23,637 bases of DNA from Desulfonema limicola. GTDB lineage: Bacteria; Desulfobacterota; Desulfobacteria; Desulfobacterales; DYRC01. The stretch lies in NCBI GenBank assembly GCA_020718925.1, contig DYRC01000022.1, positions 1 through 23,637 on the forward strand, given 5' to 3'. Position 1 is the stretch's first letter; the number at the start of each line of letters is the position of its first letter. Made by a program: the position numbers and the translations under genes. Positions 15,936-23,499 of the stretch are shown here, piece by piece. The notes below the pieces were generated by a model that saw only the letters and a program-made list of their open reading frames with translations, searched no databases and was not told where the DNA came from.

Positions 15936-17367
15936 CAGCTTCTCCCGCCAGCTTCCCCAAGGTCTGAATCCCTTTTTCTATGGTTTCTGTGAACGGATGC
16001 CCACAGCCCATGCGGATATAGCGCGTAAATTGACCATCTGCCGAACAGACCACGCCGGGAAGAATGGAAATTTTATGCTCCAGCGCTTTCTGGTATAATT
16101 GAAGCCCGTCAGCACCTGAAGGCAGTTGCACCCACAACAACGCTCCGCCTTTGGGAATGGAGAGCCGGGTATGTTCGGGAAAATATTTCTGAACGGCAAG
16201 AGCGGTGCGAATCAGTTGATTCTTAACTGCGGTTCTCAATTTTCTCAGATGCCGCTCATAAGCACCTTCTGACAAAAAATGAGCAATAATATACTGTTCC
16301 AAAGATGCGGTGGCTACGGTGGTTGCTGCTTTGAGCCGCAGAATTTTTTCTCTGAACCGTTTTCCCGGAATGACCCAGCCGATCCGAGATCCGGCGGCAA
16401 GCGTTTTGGAAAAAGAAGAGCAGGTCATCACCAAGTCCTTGCGATCAAAGGCTTTCAAGGATGACGGTCGCTGATGTCCTTCGTAAAAAATCTCGCCGTA
16501 AATATCATCTTCAATCACCGGAATGTCATAGCGATGGATCAGCCCTGCCAGTTTTTCTTTCCGATCATCAGGCATCAGCGAGCCGAGGGGATTGTGAAAG
16601 CTCGGCATAAACAGACAGGCTTTGACAGGGCTGCGATTCAGCACGTTTTCCAGTTCGTCAACATCAACGCCGTATTGCGGGTCTGTCGGAATTTCCGCCA
16701 CCAGTATTCCCATTGCATTGAGATACTGAAGAAAGCCGAAATGAGTCGGTTTTTCAATTGCCAGAGTGTCTCCGGGCTTTAACACCGCCTGAAGACAAAG
16801 CGTAACCGCTTCCATACAACCATTTGTAATCACAATATCATCTGCGGCAACCCCATCCGGTATTCCGAAAGTTCTGAGCGCAATCTGCCGCCTGAGTTCC
16901 GAATTTCCCTGGGGCAGCGGATAATTGATCAGGGTTTTCATGTCTTTTACGGAAATTGTCTTTGCAATTCTCAGCAGATGCTTAACCGGCATGAGTTCCG
17001 AAGAGACCGATGAGGAACCGAAAGGCGTCATTTCAGGATCATTGACAGCGGCAATCACCGCATTGATAATCAGAGATAGCTCAACCTTTCTTGGCGGGGA
17101 AGATGATTTTTCAAACGCAGGCGTCTGAAGGCGGTTTAACGGCACAGGGCTGACATAATAGCCCGATTTCGGACGCGCTTCGATCAACCCGGTATTTTCC
17201 AAAGCGATGTAAGCCTGATACACCGTGGAAATGCTGAGGTTGCGCTGCCGATGAAATTCCCGAATCGAAGGAAGCCTCTCTCCCGGATGATACGTTCCGT
17301 TATGAATCTTTGCTTCGATTTCTCCGGACAGGTCTTTGTAAAGAAAGGTCTGTTTTGTCTCATCCAT
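15919..17367 (-). CDS. MocR/PdxR-type GntR regulator with aminotransferase-like domain
   Basis: The 482-residue product has an N-terminal winged helix of the GntR family (residues 8-75: GERLPSIREFHRQRNLSISTVYQAYIALENTGLI, then a KSGYYV wing). A class I aminotransferase-fold domain follows (about 120-475), with the PLP-contact segment IEDDIYGE and the PLP lysine at Lys321 in SSFSKTLAAGSRIGW. Such proteins are usually regulators of vitamin B6, GABA or amino-acid genes. The target cannot be told: neither neighbour is an obvious one. GGAGATGACAG precedes the start at 17367. It converges on thiM with a short 3' overlap. Confidence 0.9.
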   Translation of the reverse strand: MDETKQTFLYKDLSGEIEAKIHNGTYHPGERLPSIREFHRQRNLSISTVYQAYIALENTGLIEARPKSGYYVSPVPLNRLQTPAFEKSSSPPRKVELSLIINAVIAAVNDPEMTPFGSSSVSSELMPVKHLLRIAKTISVKDMKTLINYPLPQGNSELRRQIALRTFGIPDGVAADDIVITNGCMEAVTLCLQAVLKPGDTLAIEKPTHFGFLQYLNAMGILVAEIPTDPQYGVDVDELENVLNRSPVKACLFMPSFHNPLGSLMPDDRKEKLAGLIHRYDIPVIEDDIYGEIFYEGHQRPSSLKAFDRKDLVMTCSSFSKTLAAGSRIGWVIPGKRFREKILRLKAATTVATASLEQYIIAHFLSEGAYERHLRKLRTAVKNQLIRTALAVQKYFPEHTRLSIPKGGALLWVQLPSGADGLQLYQKALEHKISILPGVVCSADGQFTRYIRMGCGHPFTETIEKGIQTLGKLAGEAVNCRS

Positions 17368-17456
17368 CTGTCATCTCCGAATCTGTTATGCTGTTTTTTT
17401 TAAAAATCTGTATCTGTTTTTATACGGAAATATCAGGTAAATGTCAAACCTCATTA

Positions 17457-17552
17457 CCCGGAAATGAATTTCCGGGCTATTATATGTCGTCCCTATGGGA
17501 CTTTTTTGTCCTGTAAGGACAAGCTCATAATAGACCGGCAATTTATTGCCGG
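17457..17552. repeat. Nested multi-hairpin repeat element B
   Basis: Four short perfect hairpins lie in 96 bases: CCCGGAAAT / ATTTCCGGG (17457-17476), GTCCC-TAT-GGGAC (17489-17501), GTCCT-GTA-AGGAC (17508-17520) and CCGGCAAT / ATTGCCGG (17535-17552). CTATTAT (17477-17483) and ATAATAG (17527-17533) close an outer stem around the middle two. The element lies upstream of the small membrane protein gene. Confidence 0.88.
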
Positions 17553-17589
17553 GAAAAAAGCATCACCAACGCAAAAAGGAGAAACTCAG

Positions 17590-17757
17590 ATGCAGTACAA
17601 CACATTAGAAATCATGGCATATCTTCTGACGCCGGAAGATTCCGGGTCGCAATTTAAGTCCTCTTTGAATCTTCCGATGGCATGGGGCAGCCTGAAAGTG
17701 GTTCTCTGGTTTTTCATATCGCTGATGCTCTGCTTCGGAATCTCAAAACTTTGCTAA
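17590..17757 (+). CDS. Small 55-residue membrane protein of unknown function
   Basis: The frame starts at 17590 after AAAAAGGAG with good spacing and ends at 17757. The first half is polar (MQYNTLEIMAYLLTPEDSGS); the second half is one hydrophobic segment (LKVVLWFFISLMLCFGI) ending KLC. A single-pass membrane protein is expected. I do not recognise the family. It converges on the sigma-54 regulator gene with only ten bases between their stops. The ribosome site and the membrane segment argue that it is real despite its size. Confidence 0.6.
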   Translation: MQYNTLEIMAYLLTPEDSGSQFKSSLNLPMAWGSLKVVLWFFISLMLCFGISKLC

Positions 17758-17767
17758 AGTCATAACT

Positions 17768-19165
17768 TCAGACAGATACCGCGTCCGAGATGGATTTATT
17801 CATCCTGATATTGTATTTTCTGAGCCATTTATATAAGGAAACCCTGCTGATTCCGAGCATTCGCGCTGATTCGGCTTTATTTCCTCCGGTCGCAATCAGC
17901 GCGTCCAATATCTGCTGCCGCCCGACAGCATCCTGCGGATATGGCAATTGACGCGACTGTTTCGATGAGCGATGCGTATCTGTCGTTATCAGACGCGGAA
18001 GATGCTCAGGCAGAATATCCCCTTTGGAACAAAGGACAAACGCATACTCAATGATATTCATCATCTCGCGGATATTGCCCGGAAATCCGTAGGCGTTCAG
18101 AATCTCAAAAGCGTTACTGCTCATGCCTGAAATCGGTTTTTCCGTCTTCAGCCTAAGCCGGTGGATAAAAGAATTGATCAGCAGAGCAATATCTTCGCGG
18201 CGTTCCCTCAGCGGCGGAAGATAAATGGGGATAACCCCGATGCGATAATATAAATCTTCACGGAACTGACCGCTTTCCACAAGTTTCACCAAATCCTTAT
18301 GCGTTGCCGAAATAATTCGGACATCGATGGAAATGGGGGTGTGATCGCCGACGCGTTCAATCTCTTTTTCCTGTAAGACGCGCAGCAGTTTTACCTGAAC
18401 AGACGCCGGAATGTCGCCGATTTCATCTAAAAAAATATCGCCCTGATTGGCAGCTTCAAATCGTCCGATCCGGGTATGCCCCGCGCCGGTGAACGCGCCT
18501 TTGACATGTCCGAACAGTTCGCTTTCCAAAAGGGATTCATTGAGCGCGGCGCAGTTCACTTTGATAAACGGTTTGTTCCGGCGCTGCCCGATGCGATGAA
18601 TTGCTTCTGCCACAAGCTCTTTGCCGGTGCCGCTTTCCCCGTAAATCACTATCGGCGCATCAGACTGAGCTGCGGATGAGATGAGAGCGAATGCCTGACG
18701 CATCACCGGAGACGCACCGATAATCCCGTGAAAACTGTCTTTGCTGTCCAGTTCCTCTCGTAATTTTGAAATCACCTTTTCCCGATTCATCACTTCGCTC
18801 AGGTCGGTCAGGGTTTCCACGCCGCCGATGACATTATCGCCGCTGTCTTTCAGTATCGAAGCGTTTTTAATGGCATAAAGCAAAGAGCCGTCTTTTTTCC
18901 GCAACGTGCATTTTGCCCGTCTGATACTCTTTTTTTTGAACAGGGCGCAATGCTTATCCAATCCTTCGGTTCGCTCTTTTGCACACACATCGCAGCCCAG
19001 CATAGAACAGGATCTTCCTACAATTTCTGCTCTGCTGTAGCCGGTAAGATGCTCCATCGCGCTGTTCACCGACACGATGATACCTGTCGGATCCACCACC
19101 ATCAGACCATCTGCCATCGTTTCAATAATGGTTTGCCAATATCGGCTGAGTTCTTTTTCAAACAT
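17768..19165 (-). CDS. Sigma-54 activator with cysteine-rich PAS sensor
   Basis: The 465-residue product is a complete bacterial enhancer-binding protein. A PAS domain spans about 8-125 and carries Cys53, Cys58, Cys61, Cys73 and Cys86 (CSMLGCDVC, then C-x12 CALF and KC). The AAA+ domain spans 148-380 with Walker A GESGTGKE (176-183), the sigma-54 contact loop GAFTGA (223-228), Walker B IFLDEIGD and arginines in FREDLYYR. A Fis-type HTH ends it (428-452, NKAESARMLGISRVSLYKWL). The cysteines suggest redox, Fe-S or metal sensing; that is inference. It is divergent from a -24/-12 promoter driving the metV-metF operon, which is almost certainly its target. Confidence 0.92.
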   Translation of the reverse strand: MFEKELSRYWQTIIETMADGLMVVDPTGIIVSVNSAMEHLTGYSRAEIVGRSCSMLGCDVCAKERTEGLDKHCALFKKKSIRRAKCTLRKKDGSLLYAIKNASILKDSGDNVIGGVETLTDLSEVMNREKVISKLREELDSKDSFHGIIGASPVMRQAFALISSAAQSDAPIVIYGESGTGKELVAEAIHRIGQRRNKPFIKVNCAALNESLLESELFGHVKGAFTGAGHTRIGRFEAANQGDIFLDEIGDIPASVQVKLLRVLQEKEIERVGDHTPISIDVRIISATHKDLVKLVESGQFREDLYYRIGVIPIYLPPLRERREDIALLINSFIHRLRLKTEKPISGMSSNAFEILNAYGFPGNIREMMNIIEYAFVLCSKGDILPEHLPRLITTDTHRSSKQSRQLPYPQDAVGRQQILDALIATGGNKAESARMLGISRVSLYKWLRKYNIRMNKSISDAVSV

Positions 19166-19184
19166 TTCTTATCTCTTCGGACTG

Positions 19185-19222
19185 TAAATACCCTTTACTT
19201 ATGTCAACTGTCAACCCTTTAC
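19185..19222. promoter_or_regulatory. Regulator promoter overlapping likely activator-binding repeats
   Basis: CCCTTTAC occurs at 19191-19198 and 19215-19222, 24 bases apart and 75-105 bases upstream of the -24 element, a normal distance for an activator site. GTAAA-TACCC-TTTAC at 19184-19198 is also a small inverted repeat. On the minus strand TTGACA (19209-19214) and TATTTA (19185-19190), 18 bases apart, could be the promoter of the regulator gene, so the regulator may control itself. Confidence 0.45.
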
Positions 19223-19296
19223 AAGTATAAATTTACATTCATCTGATGGAAAAATATATTTGCTTTATATTCAAGCAGATAAGAAAATATGGCGTA

Positions 19297-19312
19297 TGGC
19301 ATAATTTATGCT
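19297..19312 (+). promoter_or_regulatory. Sigma-54 (-24/-12) promoter
   Basis: TGGCATAATTTATGCT has the invariant GG and GC dinucleotides with exactly ten bases between them, as sigma-54 promoters require. Transcription would begin near 19323, 18 bases before the first gene of the operon. A divergent sigma-54 activator gene next door supports the assignment. Confidence 0.78.
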
Positions 19313-19340
19313 TTGATAAAATTCAGACGGAGATTTTACT

Positions 19341-19625
19341 GTGAAAAACATTCATCATCTGGATATACGCGGGGCAATTGCGCCGATTACATTTCTTCAG
19401 GTAAACCGGGCGTTCAGAAAAATGAAGCCCGGTGAAATACTGAAAATACAGGGAGATGATGCAGATACCCGGCAGGATATTTTTCAGGTGATGAATATGT
19501 TTCACTATCAGATCGTCAGTATTGAAGATCGGAAGACATTTTTTCGGATTAGCTTGAAAAAAGAGATGATAACCGGATCAGAAGGAGAAAAAACAGATGA
19601 TCGGAACAACACCCAAACCCTTTGA
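19341..19625 (+). CDS. TusA-fold protein lacking the catalytic cysteine
   Basis: The product (94 residues, GTG start with GGAG upstream) aligns along its length with the TusA/SirA family: LDIRGAIAPITFLQVNRAFRKMKPGEIL, then GDDADTRQDI and a final beta strand FFRISLKK. TusA proteins carry sulfur on the Cys of a CPxP motif. Here that motif reads APIT: cysteine and second proline are both gone, and the protein has no cysteine at all. It cannot be a persulfide carrier of the usual kind; a binding, scaffold or regulatory role is inferred. It is the first gene after the sigma-54 promoter and overlaps metV by 29 bases. Confidence 0.72.
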   Translation: MKNIHHLDIRGAIAPITFLQVNRAFRKMKPGEILKIQGDDADTRQDIFQVMNMFHYQIVSIEDRKTFFRISLKKEMITGSEGEKTDDRNNTQTL

Positions 19626-20274
19626 AGAAATAACAGATGCTCTGAAGGGCTATGACAAGATTGCTGTGATCGGTTGTGACGGATGCGCCAAAGTCTGTAT
19701 GACCGGCGGCAGCGATCAGGTTGCCGAAATGGCTGAAAAATTGAAAAAAAACGGCAAATCAGTGCTTTTTGCGATGTCGCCGGAACGCACCTGTTATGTG
19801 GGAAAAACAAAGACTTCGTTAGACCCGCAGTTGGACAAATTAAAGGAAGCTGATGCCTTACTGGTGCTGGGCTGCGGCGGAGCAGTGCAGATTACCCGTC
19901 AGGTGCTTGAAAATTACGGGCTGACCATTCCGGTAAAAGTAGGGCTTGACTCTGTCGGACACATGGATACGCTGATCATGGGCGAACTCGCTATTGAGCA
20001 GTGTCAGGAATGCGGGGAATGTATTCTGAATGAAACCGGCGGAATCTGTCCGGTTACAAAATGCGCCAAAAGCCTGCTCAACGGTCCATGCGGCGGCGCG
20101 GAAAACGGCAAATGCGAAGTGGATTCCAAGCGCGATTGTGCATGGATTCTGATTTACAACCGGATGGCGGCACTCGGCGAACTCGACAAATTACGGCGAT
20201 TCATGGAACCCAAAGATTACAGCAAGATGGCAAAACCCCGCAGACTCAATATCAAAGAAAGGAAGGTAGAATGA
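19597..20274 (+). CDS. metV: MetV, zinc/Fe-S partner of methylenetetrahydrofolate reductase
   Basis: The 225-residue product matches the MTHFR C-terminal-like family. It has an N-terminal cysteine site (GCDGCAKVC), a Rossmann-like middle (LLVLGCGGAVQ), and a cysteine-rich end (CQECGECILNETGGICP, CAKSLLNGPCGGAENGKC). In acetogens MetV forms a heterodimer with MetF and passes electrons to its flavin. GAAGGAG precedes the ATG. Its stop overlaps the metF start in an ATGA, so the two are translationally coupled. No hdrABC or mvhD genes, the usual electron partners in Moorella, are in the window. Confidence 0.9.
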   Translation: MIGTTPKPFEEITDALKGYDKIAVIGCDGCAKVCMTGGSDQVAEMAEKLKKNGKSVLFAMSPERTCYVGKTKTSLDPQLDKLKEADALLVLGCGGAVQITRQVLENYGLTIPVKVGLDSVGHMDTLIMGELAIEQCQECGECILNETGGICPVTKCAKSLLNGPCGGAENGKCEVDSKRDCAWILIYNRMAALGELDKLRRFMEPKDYSKMAKPRRLNIKERKVE

Positions 20275-21170
20275 AACTGACAGAATTGTTCGATAAAGGC
20301 GAATTTGTGATTACCGGCGAAGTGGGTCCTGTCAAGGGCTGTCTGCGAAGCACCGCCGGAAGCAAGCTGCCTCAGTGCGCTCAGGAAGCCGAACTTGTCC
20401 GAAACGTGGTTCATGCGGTCAATGTAACCGATAATCAGAGCGCGGTGATGCGGCTGGGTTCTCTTGCCGCGTCTGTCAAACTGAAAGAACGCGGATTCGA
20501 GCCGATTTATCAGATGACCTGCCGGGATAGAAACAGAATCGCATTGCAGTCTGATCTGTTAAGCGCGTGTTCGCTGGGCATTGACAATGTGCTATGCCTG
20601 ACCGGAGATTATACCAGTCTGGGAGATCACAAAACTGCCAAAAGTGTTTTTGATATAGATTCCGTTCAGTTACTTAAAATCGCAAAAGGTCTGAATGAGG
20701 GGCATGATATGATGGGAAACGCGCTCACTCAGTCAACCAACCTTGCTTTGGGCGCGGTCGTGAACCCTAATTTTGAACCTCTTGACCTGCAACTGCTCAA
20801 AATGGAGAAAAAAATCGAAGCCGGAGCGCAGTTTTTTCAGACACAGGCAGTTTATGATTCCGCTGTTTTTGAAAAGATGGTAAAGAAAACGGAAAAATTC
20901 GGTGTTCCCATCCAGTACGGCGTTGTCATCATCAAATCCCCGCAGATGGGAAAGTTTATGAATGAAAATGTTTCGGGAATCACTGTTCCGGCTTGGATTA
21001 TCGAAGAAATGGGCAAAGTCGCCAAACAAGACCGGAAGAAAAAAGCCATTGAAATTACAGCCAAACTTATCAGAGAGATCAAGCCGATGGTTCAGGGAAT
21101 TCATTTTATGCCGCTGGGCTGGGCTGACATTGTTCCCGAAATTATGAAAGCTGTCAGCAGCGCGGCATGA
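20271..21170 (+). CDS. metF: 5,10-methylenetetrahydrofolate reductase
   Basis: MetF reduces methylene-tetrahydrofolate to methyl-tetrahydrofolate in the methyl branch of the Wood-Ljungdahl pathway, or for methionine synthesis. The start at 20271 (ATGA overlap with metV, AAGGTAG upstream) gives 299 residues, the size of the single-domain TIM-barrel enzyme. The pattern fits: FVITGEVGPVKG, NVTDNQSA, PIYQMTCRDRNRIALQSDLL, NVLCLTGDYT, GAQFFQTQAVYD, and the helical end GIHFMPLGWADIVPEIM. Pairing with metV points to the Wood-Ljungdahl form. The operon has a sigma-54 promoter, which is not usual for this gene. Confidence 0.94.
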   Translation: MKLTELFDKGEFVITGEVGPVKGCLRSTAGSKLPQCAQEAELVRNVVHAVNVTDNQSAVMRLGSLAASVKLKERGFEPIYQMTCRDRNRIALQSDLLSACSLGIDNVLCLTGDYTSLGDHKTAKSVFDIDSVQLLKIAKGLNEGHDMMGNALTQSTNLALGAVVNPNFEPLDLQLLKMEKKIEAGAQFFQTQAVYDSAVFEKMVKKTEKFGVPIQYGVVIIKSPQMGKFMNENVSGITVPAWIIEEMGKVAKQDRKKKAIEITAKLIREIKPMVQGIHFMPLGWADIVPEIMKAVSSAA

Positions 21171-21189
21171 CAGATAAGGAAAGCAGACT

Positions 21190-22200
21190 ATGCAGAAACT
21201 GTCCAGAAGATCATTTTTAAAGACAGGACTCGCCGCAGCAGGAAGCATCAGCCTCTCCGGACTTGCGCTTCCTGCGTCGGTGCGGGGGGCTGATGCAAAA
21301 GAATTAGCAACCCTGATTGACATCCGAAAATGCGTGGGATGCGAAGCATGTGTGGATGCCTGCAAGGAAACAAATGCTCAGAAATTCCCCAATCCCAAAA
21401 AGCCTTTTCCGAAAATGTATCCCTCACGCGTGAAAGTGTCGGATTGGTCTGAAAAAAAGGACGTCAAAGATCGTCTGACGCCTTACACCTGGGTCTTTAT
21501 TCAGAGTGCGGAAGTTACGGTGAACGGCGAAAAAAAGACCCTGACCTTTCCCCGGCGGTGTATGCACTGTCAGAATCCGCCCTGTGCGGACTTATGCCCC
21601 TGGGGGTCTGCCCGGAAATTGGAGAACGGCATCACGCTCATTCATTCGGAAATCTGTCTGGGCGGACAGAAATGCAAGACGGTTTGTCCCTGGAGCATCC
21701 CGGAACAGCAGACCGGCGTGGGGCTTTATCTGGACATTCTCCCTTCTCTGGCAGGCAACGGCGTGATGTACAAATGCGACCGCTGTTACAACCGGCTTGA
21801 GAAAGGAGAACTTCCCGCATGTATTGAAAATTGTCCTGAAAATGTCCAAACTATCGGACCCAGAGAAGAAATTATCAGACAGGCTCATGCGATTGCCAAA
21901 GAGATCGGGGGGTATATTTACGGCGAAACGGAAAACGGCGGTACAAACACGATTTATGTCTCTCCGGTTCCTTTTGATACCCTGAACAAAGCTGTTGAAA
22001 AAGGACCCGGTCGTCCTCATTTCAACAAGGTGAAAGATTCGATGGCTCATGCGGATAATCTTGCCAAAGCGATGATTATTGCGCCTTTTGCCGGGTTAGC
22101 AGCAGGCGCGGGAAGGTTTTACAAAGCCGCCAAGACTATCGGCGCATCGTTGCAGACAAAGGAGGATAAACAGAGCAATGAATCAGAACCTTTATCCTGA
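21190..22200 (+). CDS. Tat-exported multi-cluster ferredoxin (HybA/FdnH-like)
   Basis: The 336-residue product starts with a twin-arginine signal (SRRSFLKTG, hydrophobic stretch, PASVRGADA). Four cysteine motifs follow: CVGCEACVDAC (48-58), CMHCQNPPCADLC (124-136), CLGGQKCKTVC (156-166) and CDRCYNRLEKGELPACIENC (196-215). In the third motif the second cysteine is glycine (Gly159), so that cluster is probably [3Fe-4S] or lost. A weak hydrophobic segment (AMIIAPFAGLAAGAG, about 294-308) may anchor the end. This is the electron-transfer subunit type of hydrogenases and formate or DMSO reductases, but no catalytic subunit is in the window. AAGGAAAG lies upstream. It follows metF by 19 bases and overlaps the cytochrome gene. 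Confidence 0.86.
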   Translation: MQKLSRRSFLKTGLAAAGSISLSGLALPASVRGADAKELATLIDIRKCVGCEACVDACKETNAQKFPNPKKPFPKMYPSRVKVSDWSEKKDVKDRLTPYTWVFIQSAEVTVNGEKKTLTFPRRCMHCQNPPCADLCPWGSARKLENGITLIHSEICLGGQKCKTVCPWSIPEQQTGVGLYLDILPSLAGNGVMYKCDRCYNRLEKGELPACIENCPENVQTIGPREEIIRQAHAIAKEIGGYIYGETENGGTNTIYVSPVPFDTLNKAVEKGPGRPHFNKVKDSMAHADNLAKAMIIAPFAGLAAGAGRFYKAAKTIGASLQTKEDKQSNESEPLS

Positions 22201-22645
22201 ATACAAATATATCCGCCGTGTCTATGCCTTCATTATTTTTATGATGTGTCTCACCGGCTTCGGGCAGATGCCGATTTTCAAAAGATATTATATTGCAGAT
22301 ATTCCGGGGCTGGGCTGGCTGGCTGAATATTATCTGACGCATTATATCCATTATATCGGTGCGATTCTGCTGTTTGTCATGTTTGCATACTGCGCGGCAG
22401 GTTATTTTTTTGTGGGAAGACATGCCTTCAGGCTGACCCGCTCCGCTTATGTCCGAATCATTCTGCTGGCTGCCATCACGATTACCGGCATATTCCGTGT
22501 TCTGAAAAATCTGCCGGATATTGTGTTTTCTCCGAATTTCACCATGTTTATTGATATTTCGCATCTGGTCTTTATGATGATGTTTCTGATGGCAGGCGCT
22601 GTTTTTGTGTTTATGAAAACCGGGTGGCTGATGCCTGAATATTAA
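22178..22645 (+). CDS. Four-helix cytochrome b-like membrane subunit
   Basis: The 155-residue product has four hydrophobic segments (about 14-32, 52-80, 91-108, 124-146). Histidines in helix 2 (His55, His58), after it (His82) and in helix 4 (His129) are candidate haem ligands. Size and layout resemble the cytochrome b subunits that anchor periplasmic ferredoxin subunits of formate dehydrogenases and hydrogenases and pass electrons to or from quinone. The start overlaps the ferredoxin gene by 23 bases; AAGGAGG lies 12 bases upstream, slightly far. Together the two genes should form a quinone-linked module. Haem binding is inferred. Confidence 0.75.
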   Translation: MNQNLYPEYKYIRRVYAFIIFMMCLTGFGQMPIFKRYYIADIPGLGWLAEYYLTHYIHYIGAILLFVMFAYCAAGYFFVGRHAFRLTRSAYVRIILLAAITITGIFRVLKNLPDIVFSPNFTMFIDISHLVFMMMFLMAGAVFVFMKTGWLMPEY

Positions 22646-22673
22646 CATTCAGCTCATAAAGTTTGCTGTCGGA

Positions 22674-23482
22674 TGCCCTTCATTCCATCAATCTCCCAAA
22701 GTATTGATTCAGGGAGAAAGCGGCACGGGCAAGGAACTTGTTGCCGGAGCCATTCATTTTAACAGTGAGCGCAAAAACAAACCTCTGATAACCGTCAACT
22801 GCAGCGCGCTTCCGGAATCTCTGCTGGAAAGCGAATTATTCGGACATGTCAAAGGGTCATTTACAGGTGCAGTGCGTGATCGTGCAGGTCGTTTTGAAGA
22901 ATCTGACGGCGGCAGCATATTTTTGGATGAAATCGGAGAAATAAGTCCTTTGATTCAGGTTAAACTGCTCAGAGTGATTCAGGAACGTGAAATCGAAAGA
23001 GTGGGTGAATCCAAAAAAAGAAAAATGAATATCCGCATCATTACCGCGACGAATAGAGATTTGTACGGTTTGGTCAGAAAAGGGATTTTTCGGGAAGATT
23101 TATATTATCGTCTGAAGGTTTTCCCAGTGTATCTGCCGCCTTTTTGAAAACGCAGGGAAGATATTCCCATACTTTAAATGTCCGCGAGCTTGAAAATGCC
23201 GTAGAACATGCGTTTGTTTTATGCAACAGTGATAAAATCAATCTGTTTGACCTGCCGGTTGAAATTCGTCAATTTGATTTTCTTACGGAGCCGGAAAAAT
23301 TCTGTCCTCTGCTGCCGGAGAAAAAATCCGACAAATCTTTGTTATCAAAAGAAATACTTCTGGACTTACTTTTCAAGTATGATTGGAACAAAGCGGCAGT
23401 CGCAAGACATATATGCCTGAGCAGGGCTGCGATATGGAAATATATGAAAAAATGGGATATTCCGAATGAAAAACCTGCCTGA
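22674..23482 (+). pseudogene. Broken sigma-54 activator gene
   Basis: The remains of a second enhancer-binding protein are clear. Walker A (VLIQGESGTGKEL), ELFGHVKGSFTGA, Walker B (IFLDEIGE) and FREDLYYRL run in one frame from about 22692. The frame then meets TGA at 23145, where PPLRERREDI should stand (PPF, stop, KRREDIPIL). After IPIL about 50 residues are missing and the frame shifts: the next homologous residues are NVRELENAVEHAF near 23178. The Fis-type HTH (WNKAAVARHICLSRAAIWKYM) follows to 23482. The N-terminal sensor is absent and no start codon with a ribosome site is visible. At least three lesions make it non-functional. It lies directly after the cytochrome gene. Confidence 0.88.
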
Positions 23483-23499
23483 TTCCAAAAAAAATAATT

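Noticed and set aside
23145..23147. In-frame TGA in the sigma-54 activator as a possible selenocysteine codon
   Set aside because: The position corresponds to the conserved LRERRED segment, which has no cysteine or selenocysteine in the family, and a deletion plus frameshift follow closely. The gene is simply broken.
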